Assembly (NCBI RefSeq): GCF_016862955.1
Contig: NZ_BONY01000001.1
Span: forward strand, 1 to 64,000
Source of the DNA: Rhizocola hellebori
GTDB taxonomy: Bacteria; Actinomycetota; Actinomycetes; Mycobacteriales; Micromonosporaceae
Direction of reading: 5' to 3'
Length of the DNA stretch: 64,000 bases
A program made the position numbers and the translations under genes. Positions 32,501-41,263 of the stretch are shown piece after piece. Each line of letters opens with the position of its first letter. Positions within the stretch are counted from its first letter, which is position 1. The notes beneath the pieces are model-generated. The model was not told where the DNA came from and searched no databases. It saw nothing but the letters and a program-made list of their open reading frames with translations.

Positions 32501-33370
32501 ATGACACCACTGGCCGTGACCGGATCGACCGGTCAGCTCGGCGGCAGGATCGCTCGCCGGCTCGCCGTCGCCGCACTGCCACAGCGCCTGCTGGTGCGCG
32601 ACCCGTCCCGCGCACCGCAATTGGCGCAGGCGACCGTGATGAGGGCCGAGTACGCCGACCTGCAAGCCGTTCGCGATGCCCTAACCGGCGTGCGCACAGC
32701 GCTGATGGTCTCCGCGTCGGAAAGCCTCGATCGCGTGGAGCAGCACCGCACCTTCATCGACGCCGCGGCCGAGGCGGGGGTTCAGCATCTGGTGTACACC
32801 TCGTTCTACGGCGCGGCGCCCGACGCCACCTTCACCCTGGCGCGCGACCACTGGGCCACCGAGCAATACATCCGCGCCAGCGGTTTGGCCTTCACCTTCC
32901 TGCGCGACAATCTCTACGCCGACTTCCTGGCCTTCATGGTCGGCGAGGACGGCGTGATCCGCGGGCCGGCGGGCGGAGGCCGCGTGGCGGCCGTGGCACA
33001 GGACGACATCGCCGACGTGGCCACCGAGGTGTTACGCGCGCCCGATGCGCATGTGGGCCAGACCTACGACCTGACCGGGCCACAGGCGCTGACCCTCGCC
33101 GAGATCGCCGCCACCATCGCGGAGCACACCGGCCGCGCGGTCAGCTATCGGGCGGAAACGCTGGAGGAGGCCTACGCCTCGCGGGCTGGCTACGGCGCTC
33201 CGGATTGGCAGGTGGACGCCTGGGTCTCCACCTATACCGCGATCGCGGCCGGCGAGATGAGCGGGGTGAGCGACGCCGTCGCCCGGGTCACCGGGCATGC
33301 GCCGAGGTCGCTGGCTGAGCTGTTGAGAACGTCGCTGGCTGAGCACTTGAGAGCCCAGCCCGGCTCGTGA
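32501..33370 (+). CDS. NmrA-like NAD(P)H-binding oxidoreductase (quinone reductase type)
   Basis: A 289-residue atypical SDR of the QOR2/NmrA type. The N-terminal glycine motif is VTGSTGQLGGRIARRL (residues 5-20). The next strand has a basic residue (VRDPSR), favouring NADP(H). YTSFYGAAPDATFTLARDHW and FTFLRDNLYADF are typical of the NAD(P)H-quinone reductase branch. The C-terminus has a short in-frame duplication (SLAELLR/SLAEHLR). The stop codon lies within a 12-bp hairpin, the probable shared terminator with the converging cellulase gene. Confidence 0.87.
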   Translation: MTPLAVTGSTGQLGGRIARRLAVAALPQRLLVRDPSRAPQLAQATVMRAEYADLQAVRDALTGVRTALMVSASESLDRVEQHRTFIDAAAEAGVQHLVYTSFYGAAPDATFTLARDHWATEQYIRASGLAFTFLRDNLYADFLAFMVGEDGVIRGPAGGGRVAAVAQDDIADVATEVLRAPDAHVGQTYDLTGPQALTLAEIAATIAEHTGRAVSYRAETLEEAYASRAGYGAPDWQVDAWVSTYTAIAAGEMSGVSDAVARVTGHAPRSLAELLRTSLAEHLRAQPGS

Positions 33371-33393
33371 GGAAGGAAGGCCACGAGCCGGGC
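33358..33393. terminator. bidirectional hairpin terminator
   Basis: GCCCGGCTCGTG (33358-33369) and CACGAGCCGGGC (33382-33393) form a perfect 12-bp stem with a 12-base loop. The left arm includes the NmrA-like stop codon. It sits between two converging genes and can serve both. Confidence 0.75.
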
Positions 33394-33411
33394 CAGGCCG
33401 GTTCCCAGTGG

Positions 33412-35085
33412 TTAAGGACTGGTACAGGTGAAGGCCGTCGGAAGCACGGTGCTGCCGTTGGGCCGGGTTGCCTGGAAGCCCCACGACGCGGTCTGTCCGG
33501 GCGCAAGCGTTCCGTTCCACGCCTGGTTCCGCTCGGTGATGTTCTGCCCGCTGATGGTCGCGGTCGTCGGCCACGAGCCGGTGTGCGAGTGGCCCGAAGG
33601 CAGCGTCACGGTCGACGTCCAGCCGTTCAGGGTGGTGCTGCCGGTGTTGGTGACCGTCATCTGCATGACGTAACCGTTGTTCCACTGGCTCTGCGGCACA
33701 CCTGAGGTGGTGCACGCCGCGCCACCGCCACCACCGGTGGTGGTCGCGTTGACGATGCCCGAGTAGGCGGAGGTGCCGGCCGAGTTGCTGGCCCTGACCC
33801 GATAGCGGTACGTGGTGTTGGCGGCCAGGCCGGAATCGTTGAACGAAGCCGATCCCGACGTCCCGATCTGGCTGAAGGCGGTGCTCGTCGCACCGGTCGC
33901 CCGCTCGATCAGATAGCTGGTCACCGTTCCCGACGACGCGCTCCAGCTAAGCGACAGCGAGCTGGCGGTCACGTTGGAGGCAGTCGGATTGCCCGGGGTG
34001 CCGGGCGGCTGGGTGCCCGTCGACGTCGTGGTGACGTTGACGATGTTCGAATACCCCGAGTTTCCGGCCGAGTTGCTGGCCCTGACCCGATAGCGATACG
34101 TGGTGTTGGCGGCCAGGCCGGAATCGTTGAACGAGGTCGATCCCGACGTCCCGATCTGGCTGAAGCTGGTGCTGGAGGCACCGGTCGCCCGCTCGATCAG
34201 GTAGTTGGAGACCGTCCCTGACGAGGCACTCCAGTTGAGCGACAGCGAGCTGCCCGTCACGTTGGACGCCGACGGGGTGCCCGGGGTGCCGGGCGGCTGG
34301 GTCTGACCGCCGCCGATGGTGGCGGAGAACGAGTTGACCGCTAGGCCGACGCCGCCGATCCAGGGCTCGAATCCGGCTTGCATGCTGGTCAGGAACCAGG
34401 ACGTGTTGCCGTACTGGGAGCCGCGGCTGAACGTGTCGAGAATGAAGTCCCGCGCGTTGAAGCTCAGGCTGGTGAGAGGCGAACCAGACACATAGGACAC
34501 GACATTGTTCTGGCCGTTGTTCCCGGTCCAGACCGCCCAGCTGCGCCCGGCGAGGGTCACGGTGGCGGTCTGCGATCCGATCGGCTGGATGCTTCCTTGG
34601 CGATTCATCCAGATCATGATCTCGGTGTCCTGCACGCCGGTCACATTGGTGTCGGCGTTGAGCCAGATGTCGTACGCGGCGTCATAGGTCCCACTGCCGG
34701 GATAGCTGAGGGTGATGCTGCTGTTGGCGTTGCCCATTGTGCTGATCTGGGCAGGCAGCGGCGAGCCGGGGCTGCAATTGCTGTAGTGGCAGCCGAGGTA
34801 GATGGCCGGATAGGAAACCGGCGCGCCGGACAGGTTCCCCATGCCATCCTGTTGCGTGATGCTGAAGCCGTTACTCGTCGTGCTGATGCATTGCGGCGAG
34901 TTGCTTCCCCAGCGGTTGTTCATGATGACGTAGTTGCCGGCTGTGGTGGTGCCGAATTGCTCGCAGATCACGACCGCACTCGCCGGCTGGGCGGCCAGCA
35001 AACTTGCAGCGGAAGTGCCGATCGTGAGCAACACTGCTGCGACGATCGATGATGGTCGACGGCGTTTGCTCGTCGTGGTGTCCAT
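33412..35085 (-). CDS. secreted endoglucanase: GH12 - Fn3 - Fn3 - CBM2
   Basis: A 557-residue secreted cellulase. Signal peptide to about residue 37 (PASA), then GH12 (about 38-257) with the two catalytic glutamates visible: Glu155 in DTEIMIWMN (nucleophile) and Glu240 in MQAGFEPW (acid/base). Two fibronectin type III linkers follow (about 265-352 and 355-447), almost identical to each other, then a family 2 cellulose-binding module (SGVPQSQWNNGYVMQMTVTN, SWPTTATISGQNITERN, LAPGQTASWGF). It cleaves beta-1,4-glucan outside the cell. Start at 35085 with AAGGAG six bases upstream. A CelR-type operator lies about 50 bp before the start. Confidence 0.95.
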   Translation of the reverse strand: MDTTTSKRRRPSSIVAAVLLTIGTSAASLLAAQPASAVVICEQFGTTTAGNYVIMNNRWGSNSPQCISTTSNGFSITQQDGMGNLSGAPVSYPAIYLGCHYSNCSPGSPLPAQISTMGNANSSITLSYPGSGTYDAAYDIWLNADTNVTGVQDTEIMIWMNRQGSIQPIGSQTATVTLAGRSWAVWTGNNGQNNVVSYVSGSPLTSLSFNARDFILDTFSRGSQYGNTSWFLTSMQAGFEPWIGGVGLAVNSFSATIGGGQTQPPGTPGTPSASNVTGSSLSLNWSASSGTVSNYLIERATGASSTSFSQIGTSGSTSFNDSGLAANTTYRYRVRASNSAGNSGYSNIVNVTTTSTGTQPPGTPGNPTASNVTASSLSLSWSASSGTVTSYLIERATGATSTAFSQIGTSGSASFNDSGLAANTTYRYRVRASNSAGTSAYSGIVNATTTGGGGGAACTTSGVPQSQWNNGYVMQMTVTNTGSTTLNGWTSTVTLPSGHSHTGSWPTTATISGQNITERNQAWNGTLAPGQTASWGFQATRPNGSTVLPTAFTCTSP

Positions 35086-35136
35086 AAATCGCTCCTTGGG
35101 CGTGGAGTGATCGGAAATGGGAGCAGGTACCTTACT

Positions 35137-35150
35137 TGGGAGCGTTCCCA
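35137..35150 (-). promoter_or_regulatory. CelR/CebR-type operator of the cellulase gene
   Basis: TGGGAGCGTTCCCA differs by one base from TGGGAGCGCTCCCA, the operator of the LacI-family cellulose regulator CelR in Thermobifida. It is 52 bp upstream of the GH12 start codon. Cellobiose would lift repression (known for CelR, inferred here). No CelR gene is seen adjacent. Confidence 0.8.
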
Positions 35151-35280
35151 CGAGCAACCATAGGCCACCGTCGAACGGTCTGTAAACAGCAGGAAAAATC
35201 TTGAAACGGTTTGTCGAACCACACCCCGTCCACTCGACGAGTAGTTGAACACGTCGACAAGCAGACAGGGAGCAAGCCGA

Positions 35281-35873
35281 TGAGCAAGGTTTACACCGGT
35301 GCGAGCATGTCGCTGGACGGCTACATTGCCGGCCCGGGCGAATCCGGCTTCGAGCACCTTTTCGAGTGGTACGGCAACGGCGAGGTGGTGATGCCCACCA
35401 AGATGCCCGACCTGACGTTCAAGCTGTCCCCGGTCAGCGCCAAGTATCTGCAGGCCCACCTGGCCCAGACCGGCTCGCTTATCGTGGGGCGCAAGCTTTT
35501 TGACGTCACCAAAGGCTGGGGCGGCGAGCATCCGATGGGCCGCACCGTGGTGGTGCTGACCCACAACCCGCCGCAGGGCTGGGCGGACAACCCCAACTTC
35601 GTCTTCGTCACCGAGGGCATCGAAGCCGCCGTCGACACGGCGAAACAGATCGCGGGCGACCGGATCGTCGGCGTCAACGGTGGTGTCATCGCCCGCCAGT
35701 GCCTCAACGCCGGCCTACTCGACGAGATCTGGGTCGACCTGATCCCGGTGCTGCTCGGCGGGGGGACACCCTTCTTCGACCAGCTGAGCGACGCCCCGGT
35801 TTCGCTGGACGGCCCGCTGTCGGTAGTGGAAGGCGACCGGGTCACCCACCTTCGCTACCGCGTGCGCAAGTAG
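35281..35873 (+). CDS. RibD C-terminal/dihydrofolate-reductase-like protein
   Basis: A 197-residue protein of the bacterial DHFR-fold family called RibD_C (YwjB/YyaP-like). Seen: TGASMSLDGYIAGPGESGFE, GSLIVGRKLFDVTKGWGG, GVNGGVIARQCLNAGLLDEI and DLIPVLLGGGTPFF. These small enzymes reduce unknown substrates with NADPH; they are not true folate reductases. ATG at 35281 follows AGGGAGC. A second member is at 46582-47145. A long perfect hairpin follows the stop by 6 bp. Confidence 0.88.
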
Positions 35874-35879
35874 CACGAT

Positions 35880-35922
35880 GCCGCACAACGGGTTCGGGCT
35901 CGCCGAACCCGTTGTGCGGCAA
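35880..35922. terminator. perfect 19-bp hairpin terminator
   Basis: The arms 35880-35898 and 35904-35922 are exact inverted repeats of 19 bases with a 5-base loop (GCTCG). It lies between the converging DHFR-like and protease genes, 6 bp and 4 bp from their stops, and would end transcription from both sides. Confidence 0.9.
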
Positions 35923-35926
35923 TGGT

Positions 35927-36952
35927 TCAGAGCACAGACATGCCGTAGACGCTCAGCGCCTCGGTCACCGGCTGGTAGAACGTCGTTCCCCCGACCCGGC
36001 AGTCGCCGCTTCCACCGGAGGTCAGCCCGAGCGCGATGCTCGCGTCGTAAAGCGGCCCACCGCTGTCGCCCGGCTCGGCGCAGACGTTGGTACGGATCAT
36101 CCCGGTGACCGTGTCGCCGCCGACATAATGGACGGTGGCGTTCAGACCCGTCACTGTGCCGCTCTTGGTCCCGGTCGTGCTTCCGGTACGGCGCACCGGC
36201 TCCCCGACATAGGCGTCGCCCGCCGACACGATGTCCTGCGCGCCAGCGGTGCCGCTGACGGTGATCGAAGTGTTGGTGTAGGCCACGATGCCGTAATCGT
36301 TTCCAGGGAAACTGGTTCCGGTACGGTTGCCGAGCTTGGTGGCGTGGCCGCTGTCAGCGAACCACTCCGCCGCCTCGTTCGTGCAATGCCCCGCGGTGAG
36401 AAACGAATTCGCGCTTCCGCTGTGCACGTTGAACCCGAGCGAGCACCGGAACTGCCCGCCGTAGATGGCATCGCCACCGCCGATCAGGTCCCGGAAACTA
36501 CCGGCCACGCGCTGGACACGGGCCGCCCCGGCGGCCTTCACCACGGCGGCGTTGACGGTGGCCCAGGCCGAACCGGTGACGGTGGAGTCGACGTCGACCA
36601 CCACCTGGTTGGTGGCAATGTCGACCGACCACGCCGTCCCGGCCACACCCGGGTCGAGAGTGGTCACGACTCCGTTGAGCTGGCGCAGGCTGTGGCGCAC
36701 CAGGCGGGTGGAGGCACCGGCCGCGCGGAACTCGTCCGCGGCGGCTCGGTCAATGACGTTGGCGATGAGGGTGCCGTTGGAGTCAAGGTAGTAGCCGGCG
36801 CTACGGCTGTCGTCATAGGAGGCCGCAAGCGTGGCGACACGGGTGAGCACTTCGGCCGAAGGCGCGGCCTGAGCCGGGGTGACCCAGAAGGCAGTGGCGG
36901 CGACGGCGGTGAGCACGGTGATGAACGGGCGAGCCGATCTGGTGGATAGCAC
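35927..36952 (-). CDS. secreted streptogrisin-type serine protease (S1 family) with prodomain
   Basis: A 341-residue preproprotease. Signal peptide to about residue 29, a prodomain of about 120 residues of the alpha-lytic protease type, then the chymotrypsin-fold domain. The catalytic triad is visible: His189 in LTAGHCTN, Asp219 in PGNDYGIV, Ser297 in PGDSGGPLY. Disulfide cysteines pair in the usual places (170/190, 291 region). The GTG start at 36952 follows GAGAGGAAG. It would degrade extracellular protein. Its 3' end is separated from the DHFR-like gene by a strong bidirectional terminator. Confidence 0.95.
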   Translation of the reverse strand: MLSTRSARPFITVLTAVAATAFWVTPAQAAPSAEVLTRVATLAASYDDSRSAGYYLDSNGTLIANVIDRAAADEFRAAGASTRLVRHSLRQLNGVVTTLDPGVAGTAWSVDIATNQVVVDVDSTVTGSAWATVNAAVVKAAGAARVQRVAGSFRDLIGGGDAIYGGQFRCSLGFNVHSGSANSFLTAGHCTNEAAEWFADSGHATKLGNRTGTSFPGNDYGIVAYTNTSITVSGTAGAQDIVSAGDAYVGEPVRRTGSTTGTKSGTVTGLNATVHYVGGDTVTGMIRTNVCAEPGDSGGPLYDASIALGLTSGGSGDCRVGGTTFYQPVTEALSVYGMSVL

Positions 36953-37094
36953 GTCTTCCTCTCGGAGGTTGAGCGCGACCCCCGGGCGAGGTGCGCGCAG
37001 GAAAGCTTGACGTGCCTATTCTTCCGGGCATTTGCCCAGGTCAGCGGCCTTGCGTCAGCGACACTCCGAAGCAGACGATCATCTTTCCGGGCCC

Positions 37095-37355
37095 AGCGCA
37101 AAAAGCGCAGCCCGCTCGCGCCAGCGGCGCGGCCATCGCCGGCAGGTGCCAGCGCACAAAGCGCGACCCCGCTCGCGCCAGCGGCGCGGTCATCGCCGGC
37201 AGGTGCCAGCGCACAAAGCGCGACCCGCTCGCGCCAGCGGCGCGGCCATCTTCTTGTGCGCCGCCGCCCAAAGCGCGACCCGCTCGCGCCAGCGGCGCGG
37301 GCCATCGCCAGCGGGTGCCAGCGCACAAGGGCGCAATCCGCTCGCGATCGCGGTG
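37095..37355. repeat. tandem array of about five 55-58 bp GC-rich hairpin repeats
   Basis: The core CGCTCGCGCCAGCGGCGCGG starts at 37113, 37170, 37226 and 37281, and a diverged copy starts at 37339, a period of 55-58 bases. Within each core CGCGCC-AGC-GGCGCG is a perfect 6-bp stem with a 3-base loop. Between cores lies a less conserved CATCGCCGGCAGGTGCCAGC and AGCGCACAAAGCGCGAC. Because the repeats have no unique spacers it is not a CRISPR. It fills the gap between the protease and a zinc-ribbon gene. Open frames here are a by-product of the repeats. Confidence 0.85.
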
Positions 37356-37374
37356 TGGCCGGCGGGGCCTGTGC

Positions 37375-38157
37375 TTAGGCTGCGGCCTGGTTGCTGCGGG
37401 GGGTGCCGAGGTGGCCGGCTTGGGTCTGCTCGGCCGGACCGCTGGAGGCGACCACGCCGAACTTCGCCTTGTCCAATCGCCGCAACGCCTGCTGCACCTT
37501 GCTTTCCTGTGCCTGCTGCTCGGCCAGAGCCGCGCACAGCGCGGAACTTTCGCGCTGGCGGCCTTCGAGCTTGAGTTGCTTGGCACGCGCGGCGGCCTTG
37601 CGGGCCACCTCGCGGGCGCCGGACACCACCGCGCCGTCGGGGTTGACCTGCCTGGCGTCAATCTCGGCCAGGACCGATCGCGTCGCCTGCTGACGCGAGC
37701 GGGTCTTGCGCCGCCGGGCGGCCGCCAGCTGGGTGGGCGAAGCCAGCGGCTTGCCGCCCTCGTCGCACCAGGACGACAGCATGTTCAGCACCGCGCGCCG
37801 GGTCAGCTCGGGCGGGTCGCTGGTGGACGGGACCGAGCGGAACGCGCTGCCGTCGGGGTCGAAGTCGAGGGCGTGCACGATGTCTTGCGGGGTCCAGCCG
37901 CAGTCGAAGAACGCGCTGGTGCGCCGGCGCAGCTCGGTCATGGGCAGCGTGCGCAGGCTGACCAGCTCATAGACCAGCCAGCGGGTGGCCTGCTCCTGCT
38001 CGGCGCGGCCGGCCGGCGCCCGCGACGGGTCGATCGAGTGATGACCGAAGGCCCAATAGGGATGGCAGTCTGGGCAGCGACGCTCGAGATCGCCAAGGTT
38101 GAAGCGGCGCGTGCGCTCATCACACGCACCGCACCAGGTGGGCATATCCATCGCCAT
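37375..38157 (-). CDS. zinc-ribbon hypothetical protein
   Basis: A 260-residue protein. The N-terminus has two CxxC knuckles: CGAC and CPDC (MPTWCGACDE... ERRCPDCHPYW), a likely zinc ribbon. The middle holds helices rich in Arg/Ala and a Lys/Arg-rich stretch (AAARRRKTRSRQQATRS), then a predicted coiled coil (AKQLKLEGRQRESSALCAAL). The look suggests nucleic acid binding, but no family is assigned. Start taken at ATG 38157; ATG 38151 is also possible. The upstream TATTGT suggests a leaderless transcript. The gene end abuts the tandem hairpin array. Confidence 0.7.
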   Translation of the reverse strand: MAMDMPTWCGACDERTRRFNLGDLERRCPDCHPYWAFGHHSIDPSRAPAGRAEQEQATRWLVYELVSLRTLPMTELRRRTSAFFDCGWTPQDIVHALDFDPDGSAFRSVPSTSDPPELTRRAVLNMLSSWCDEGGKPLASPTQLAAARRRKTRSRQQATRSVLAEIDARQVNPDGAVVSGAREVARKAAARAKQLKLEGRQRESSALCAALAEQQAQESKVQQALRRLDKAKFGVVASSGPAEQTQAGHLGTPRSNQAAA

Positions 38158-38232
38158 GACGACAACAATAGAACCCCTGTACGACAATTTCCGCCGATGC
38201 GTGCGCAGGGGTAGGTCCGGCAGACTGTAGCG

Positions 38233-40191
38233 GTGACGCTCTATATGGTGCTGGCGGCCGGATACGGCGTGCTTCAGCTGGCCGCTTTGGGCTGGCTAGC
38301 TGGGCGTTCGGTCCGGATCAGCACGGCCGCGCTGTGCATCGCGGTGGGCATGTACGGGTGCGGCGTCGCCACCCTCATCCTGCAAGCGATCTACACCAGA
38401 GGCGTGGCGGAGCTTACCGGGGAACGGATGGCCGATGTGGTTCGCGTCGCGAGCTACACGGTGGACCCGTTCTTCGAAGAGATCGTCAAGGTGACCCCGC
38501 TGCTGTTGGTCGGGATGCATTTGCGCACCCGGTTCCAGCTCGGCCTGACCGACTACCTCGTGCTCGGTGGCGCGCTGGGAGCCGGGTTTGGCCTGCTTGA
38601 GGCGATCCTGCGGTTCAGTCATCTGGCCGGGCGGGCGATCGCCGTACCCGACGGATGGATTGTCCCTTCCGGATTGTCGGCGACCTACGTGCCTGACGCA
38701 GGCGCCATAGCCGGATCATGGCTGCCCGCTCCCGCCAGCTCCGGCCTGCTCGTTTTCGTCGGCGGCCCGGACACCTTCCTGCATCTGGCGTGGAGCGCGA
38801 TCGGCGGCCTCGGGGTCGGGGTGCTGCTGCGCGGCCGCGGTCTGGCCCGCGTGGCCGGCCCGTTGGCGATCATCTTCGTCGCGGCCCAGCATGCCGCCGT
38901 CAACTACGACCTGGCCCTGCTCGGCAAGACCGGCTTCGGCGACGCGCTGGCCGCCCCGTTTCTCGCCGCGAACCGGCTGCTGTGGCTGCTTCCCCTGCTC
39001 GGCTTGATGATCGCCGGATTTTTCGATCGGCGCGACGTGACCCGCCTGGGCACGGCGCTGCCCGCCGCCCCGTCCGAATTCGCCCTGCTGGGTCTGCCGT
39101 GGACATTGCTGGTCGCGTTGCGTTTCAGCAGGTTGCGCCGGTCGCTGGCCTACGCCCGGGCGCGCGGGCCGGAGCCGTCCACCGCGGCGCTCTATCACGC
39201 GCTGGCGACTATCCGCTGGCTCATCGACCGGGCCAACTCCCGCACGGCCTGGCGTCACGCCCCCGGCCTCAACGGCGACCCACCGCGACGGCTGATCACG
39301 GCCGCGGTGCGCAATTGGCAGGTCTGGGTATGGCTGGGGCTGCTCCTGCCATCGCTGCTCTACTTCGTGGCTGGCGGGTTCCCCGCCACCGCCTCGCTTC
39401 AAAAGGCGCTGGCCTCCCCCGCGCTGTCCTGGCTGCTCATCGTGTTCCTCGCCGGGGGCCTGCTCTGGCTGATGTGGCAGTCCACGGTGCACCTGCGGCT
39501 GCTTTCCAAAGCGCTGGGCCAGCCCCATGCCGAGTCGGCCACCCGGTCTCGGCTGCAGCTGATGTCGGCGGCGGGAGCCCTGGTGGGCGGCGCGTTCGGG
39601 CTCTACCTGCTGCTCACCGGAACTCCGATGTGGCAACAGGCGATCACCTCGTTCCACGTGCTGGCCGCCCTCGCCGGCGCGATCGTGGCGGTGCTGGTGG
39701 TGCTGACGATCGCGGCCCTGTTCACCATGTTCCCGCCGGGCGGGCTGGCCCTGGCCGGCGGGCTGGGCACACTGGCGCCCGGTTTGGCCATCTCCAGCTC
39801 GATGCTGCTGGAGGCCGGGCTGGTCGGCGCGATCACCGGCGTGGTGCTGATGGAGGCGGCGGACTCCGGGGGCGGCGGGGACGGCGGCGGTAGTGGCAGC
39901 CGCCCGCGCGGGCCCAACGAAGACCGCTTTCCCGAGGACGATTTCGACGGCACCGGCTCGTCAATGGATGAGCTGGCCGAGCTGACCTACCGCCACACCG
40001 GGGCCGGCGACATGCACATCGGCGGCAGCGCGGCCCGGCCGACCCAGGCGGAGATCCTCGATACCCTGGGCAGCGGCACCCGCTCGGAGCTGACGGGACA
40101 GAACGCGGTGCAGTATGTCCGCGATGGCGTCAAGGTCATCATCAACCGGGACATGCCTTGGCGCAGCACGGCTTACTACATCGGAGGATGA
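38233..40191 (+). CDS. PrsW-like membrane peptidase with toxin-like C-terminal domain
   Basis: A 652-residue polytopic protein. The PrsW-type intramembrane protease signature is present: FFEEIVKVTP (Glu82, Glu83), GFGLLEAI (Glu123), HLAWSAIGG (His184) and AAQHAAVNYD (His220). About ten membrane segments extend to residue 560, then a Gly-rich linker (SGGGGDGGGSGSRP). The final 75 residues (TYRHTGAGDMHIGGSAARP, TQAEILDTLGSGTRSELTG, GVKVIINRDMPWRSTAYYIG) resemble BECR/DUF4258-like RNase toxin tips. PrsW domains are known as release modules in polymorphic toxins. The next gene is coupled to it. Both the toxin nature and the release step are inferred. Confidence 0.75.
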   Translation: MTLYMVLAAGYGVLQLAALGWLAGRSVRISTAALCIAVGMYGCGVATLILQAIYTRGVAELTGERMADVVRVASYTVDPFFEEIVKVTPLLLVGMHLRTRFQLGLTDYLVLGGALGAGFGLLEAILRFSHLAGRAIAVPDGWIVPSGLSATYVPDAGAIAGSWLPAPASSGLLVFVGGPDTFLHLAWSAIGGLGVGVLLRGRGLARVAGPLAIIFVAAQHAAVNYDLALLGKTGFGDALAAPFLAANRLLWLLPLLGLMIAGFFDRRDVTRLGTALPAAPSEFALLGLPWTLLVALRFSRLRRSLAYARARGPEPSTAALYHALATIRWLIDRANSRTAWRHAPGLNGDPPRRLITAAVRNWQVWVWLGLLLPSLLYFVAGGFPATASLQKALASPALSWLLIVFLAGGLLWLMWQSTVHLRLLSKALGQPHAESATRSRLQLMSAAGALVGGAFGLYLLLTGTPMWQQAITSFHVLAALAGAIVAVLVVLTIAALFTMFPPGGLALAGGLGTLAPGLAISSSMLLEAGLVGAITGVVLMEAADSGGGGDGGGSGSRPRGPNEDRFPEDDFDGTGSSMDELAELTYRHTGAGDMHIGGSAARPTQAEILDTLGSGTRSELTGQNAVQYVRDGVKVIINRDMPWRSTAYYIGG

Positions 40192-40192
40192 G

Positions 40193-40648
40193 ATGGAAGG
40201 CTACCCGTTCGGGCTCTCCGATGACCTGACCGAGGCCGACACGGCCACCATGGAGGCGACGCCGGTCGATCTCGGCCACGGCCGTTCGCGTTCGGTGGCG
40301 GATCTGGTGGTCAGCTGGGCCGGGCATGTCAACCGGCTGCACGCCGAGCAGTATCTGCGCCCCGGCGAGGACAACGAGGCGTGGACGGCGCACGACTACG
40401 TCGCGGCGCTGATCATCCGCGACTTCGTGGAACGCGCGCTGCGGCTGCTGCCCCGCACCGCCGAGGATCACGCTTTCACCGCTGTCACCAAACACGACGA
40501 GCTGCTTCGCTCGTTCACCGAGCCGGACGCGACAGGGGTTCTGCAACGCTTCGCGCCGGACGAGTGGAACGCCGGCTGGTGGTGGCAACGCCTGCCCCAG
40601 TCCGGGCCGGTGCGCCAGGAGCTCGACGCGTTCGCGGCCCGGACCTAG
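40193..40648 (+). CDS. candidate immunity protein for the PrsW-linked toxin
   Basis: A 151-residue soluble acidic protein with Trp-rich C-terminus (WNAGWWWQRL). The ATG at 40193 is one base after the upstream stop and uses GGAGGA inside the upstream gene's last codons, so it is translated together with it. No named domain is recognised. Position, size and coupling fit an immunity protein. It could also be an unrelated small cytoplasmic partner. Confidence 0.6.
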   Translation: MEGYPFGLSDDLTEADTATMEATPVDLGHGRSRSVADLVVSWAGHVNRLHAEQYLRPGEDNEAWTAHDYVAALIIRDFVERALRLLPRTAEDHAFTAVTKHDELLRSFTEPDATGVLQRFAPDEWNAGWWWQRLPQSGPVRQELDAFAART

Positions 40649-40656
40649 GCATCCGA

Positions 40657-41112
40657 TCAGGGGGTGGGGCTAGGGAAGATCGGGATGGTGCCACAGTTGC
40701 GAAGCCCCGGGATCGGCTGGTAGTTGCCGCCGCCGGAAATCTTCGTCGCGGGGAACCAGCCCCAGCCGTGCTTGGAGTTGGTGCTGGTGTCGGCCTGCGT
40801 GTAGAGCCAGTAGTTGTTGCGGGCGCTGCCGACATGCGGGTTCTCGTAGCCGACCCATTGCTCCTGGCAGACGAACCAGCTGTTGCCGGCGTTGAGGTAG
40901 CCGGAGGAGACCCCGCCGGCCATGACATTTCCACCGGTGTACGCGTTGCACCACGCTGTGCCGTAGGTGTTGCCCAGATAGTCCTGGTGTGCGCCACCGC
41001 TGCCCCAGCAGCCGTCGTAGGCGATTGCGGGCGCCTGTACCGCGGCGGTGATGGCCATCGTCGCCATCAGCGCAGCCGCCGCCAGCCTTGCGGTTGTGCG
41101 TAGTCGAGGCAT
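40657..41112 (-). CDS. small secreted protein, Cys-containing
   Basis: A 151-residue protein. A Sec signal peptide (MPRLRTTARLAAAALMATMA, cleavage after AIA near residue 32) precedes a mature domain rich in Gly, Asn, Trp and Tyr, with four cysteines (GCWG, AWCN, FVCQ, RNCG) that can form two disulfides. ATG 41112 is preferred over ATG 41118 because AAGGAG is eight bases upstream. It is of the type seen in small secreted peptidase-inhibitor-like or surface proteins; no firm family. It converges with the immunity candidate. Confidence 0.75.
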   Translation of the reverse strand: MPRLRTTARLAAAALMATMAITAAVQAPAIAYDGCWGSGGAHQDYLGNTYGTAWCNAYTGGNVMAGGVSSGYLNAGNSWFVCQEQWVGYENPHVGSARNNYWLYTQADTSTNSKHGWGWFPATKISGGGNYQPIPGLRNCGTIPIFPSPTP

Positions 41113-41263
41113 GCACATGCTCCTTCTGCCGCTTTCGCGGCGATGCGGACGTCGCTGGCCGAAACGCTAGGCACCGCCTCTTCCCGCTCGCTTAACGGCA
41201 ACCAACACGGCAACTGCCGCCTGGAGTTGACACCACCTGCCCCATAATCAACCATCGGTCCCC

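Noticed and set aside
37095-37355. CRISPR array
   Set aside because: Repeat units are contiguous with no unique spacers of constant length, and no cas gene is nearby.
36991-38214. 407-codon plus-strand open frame through the repeat array
   Set aside because: Its first part is translation of the tandem hairpin repeats and the rest is antisense to the zinc-ribbon gene.
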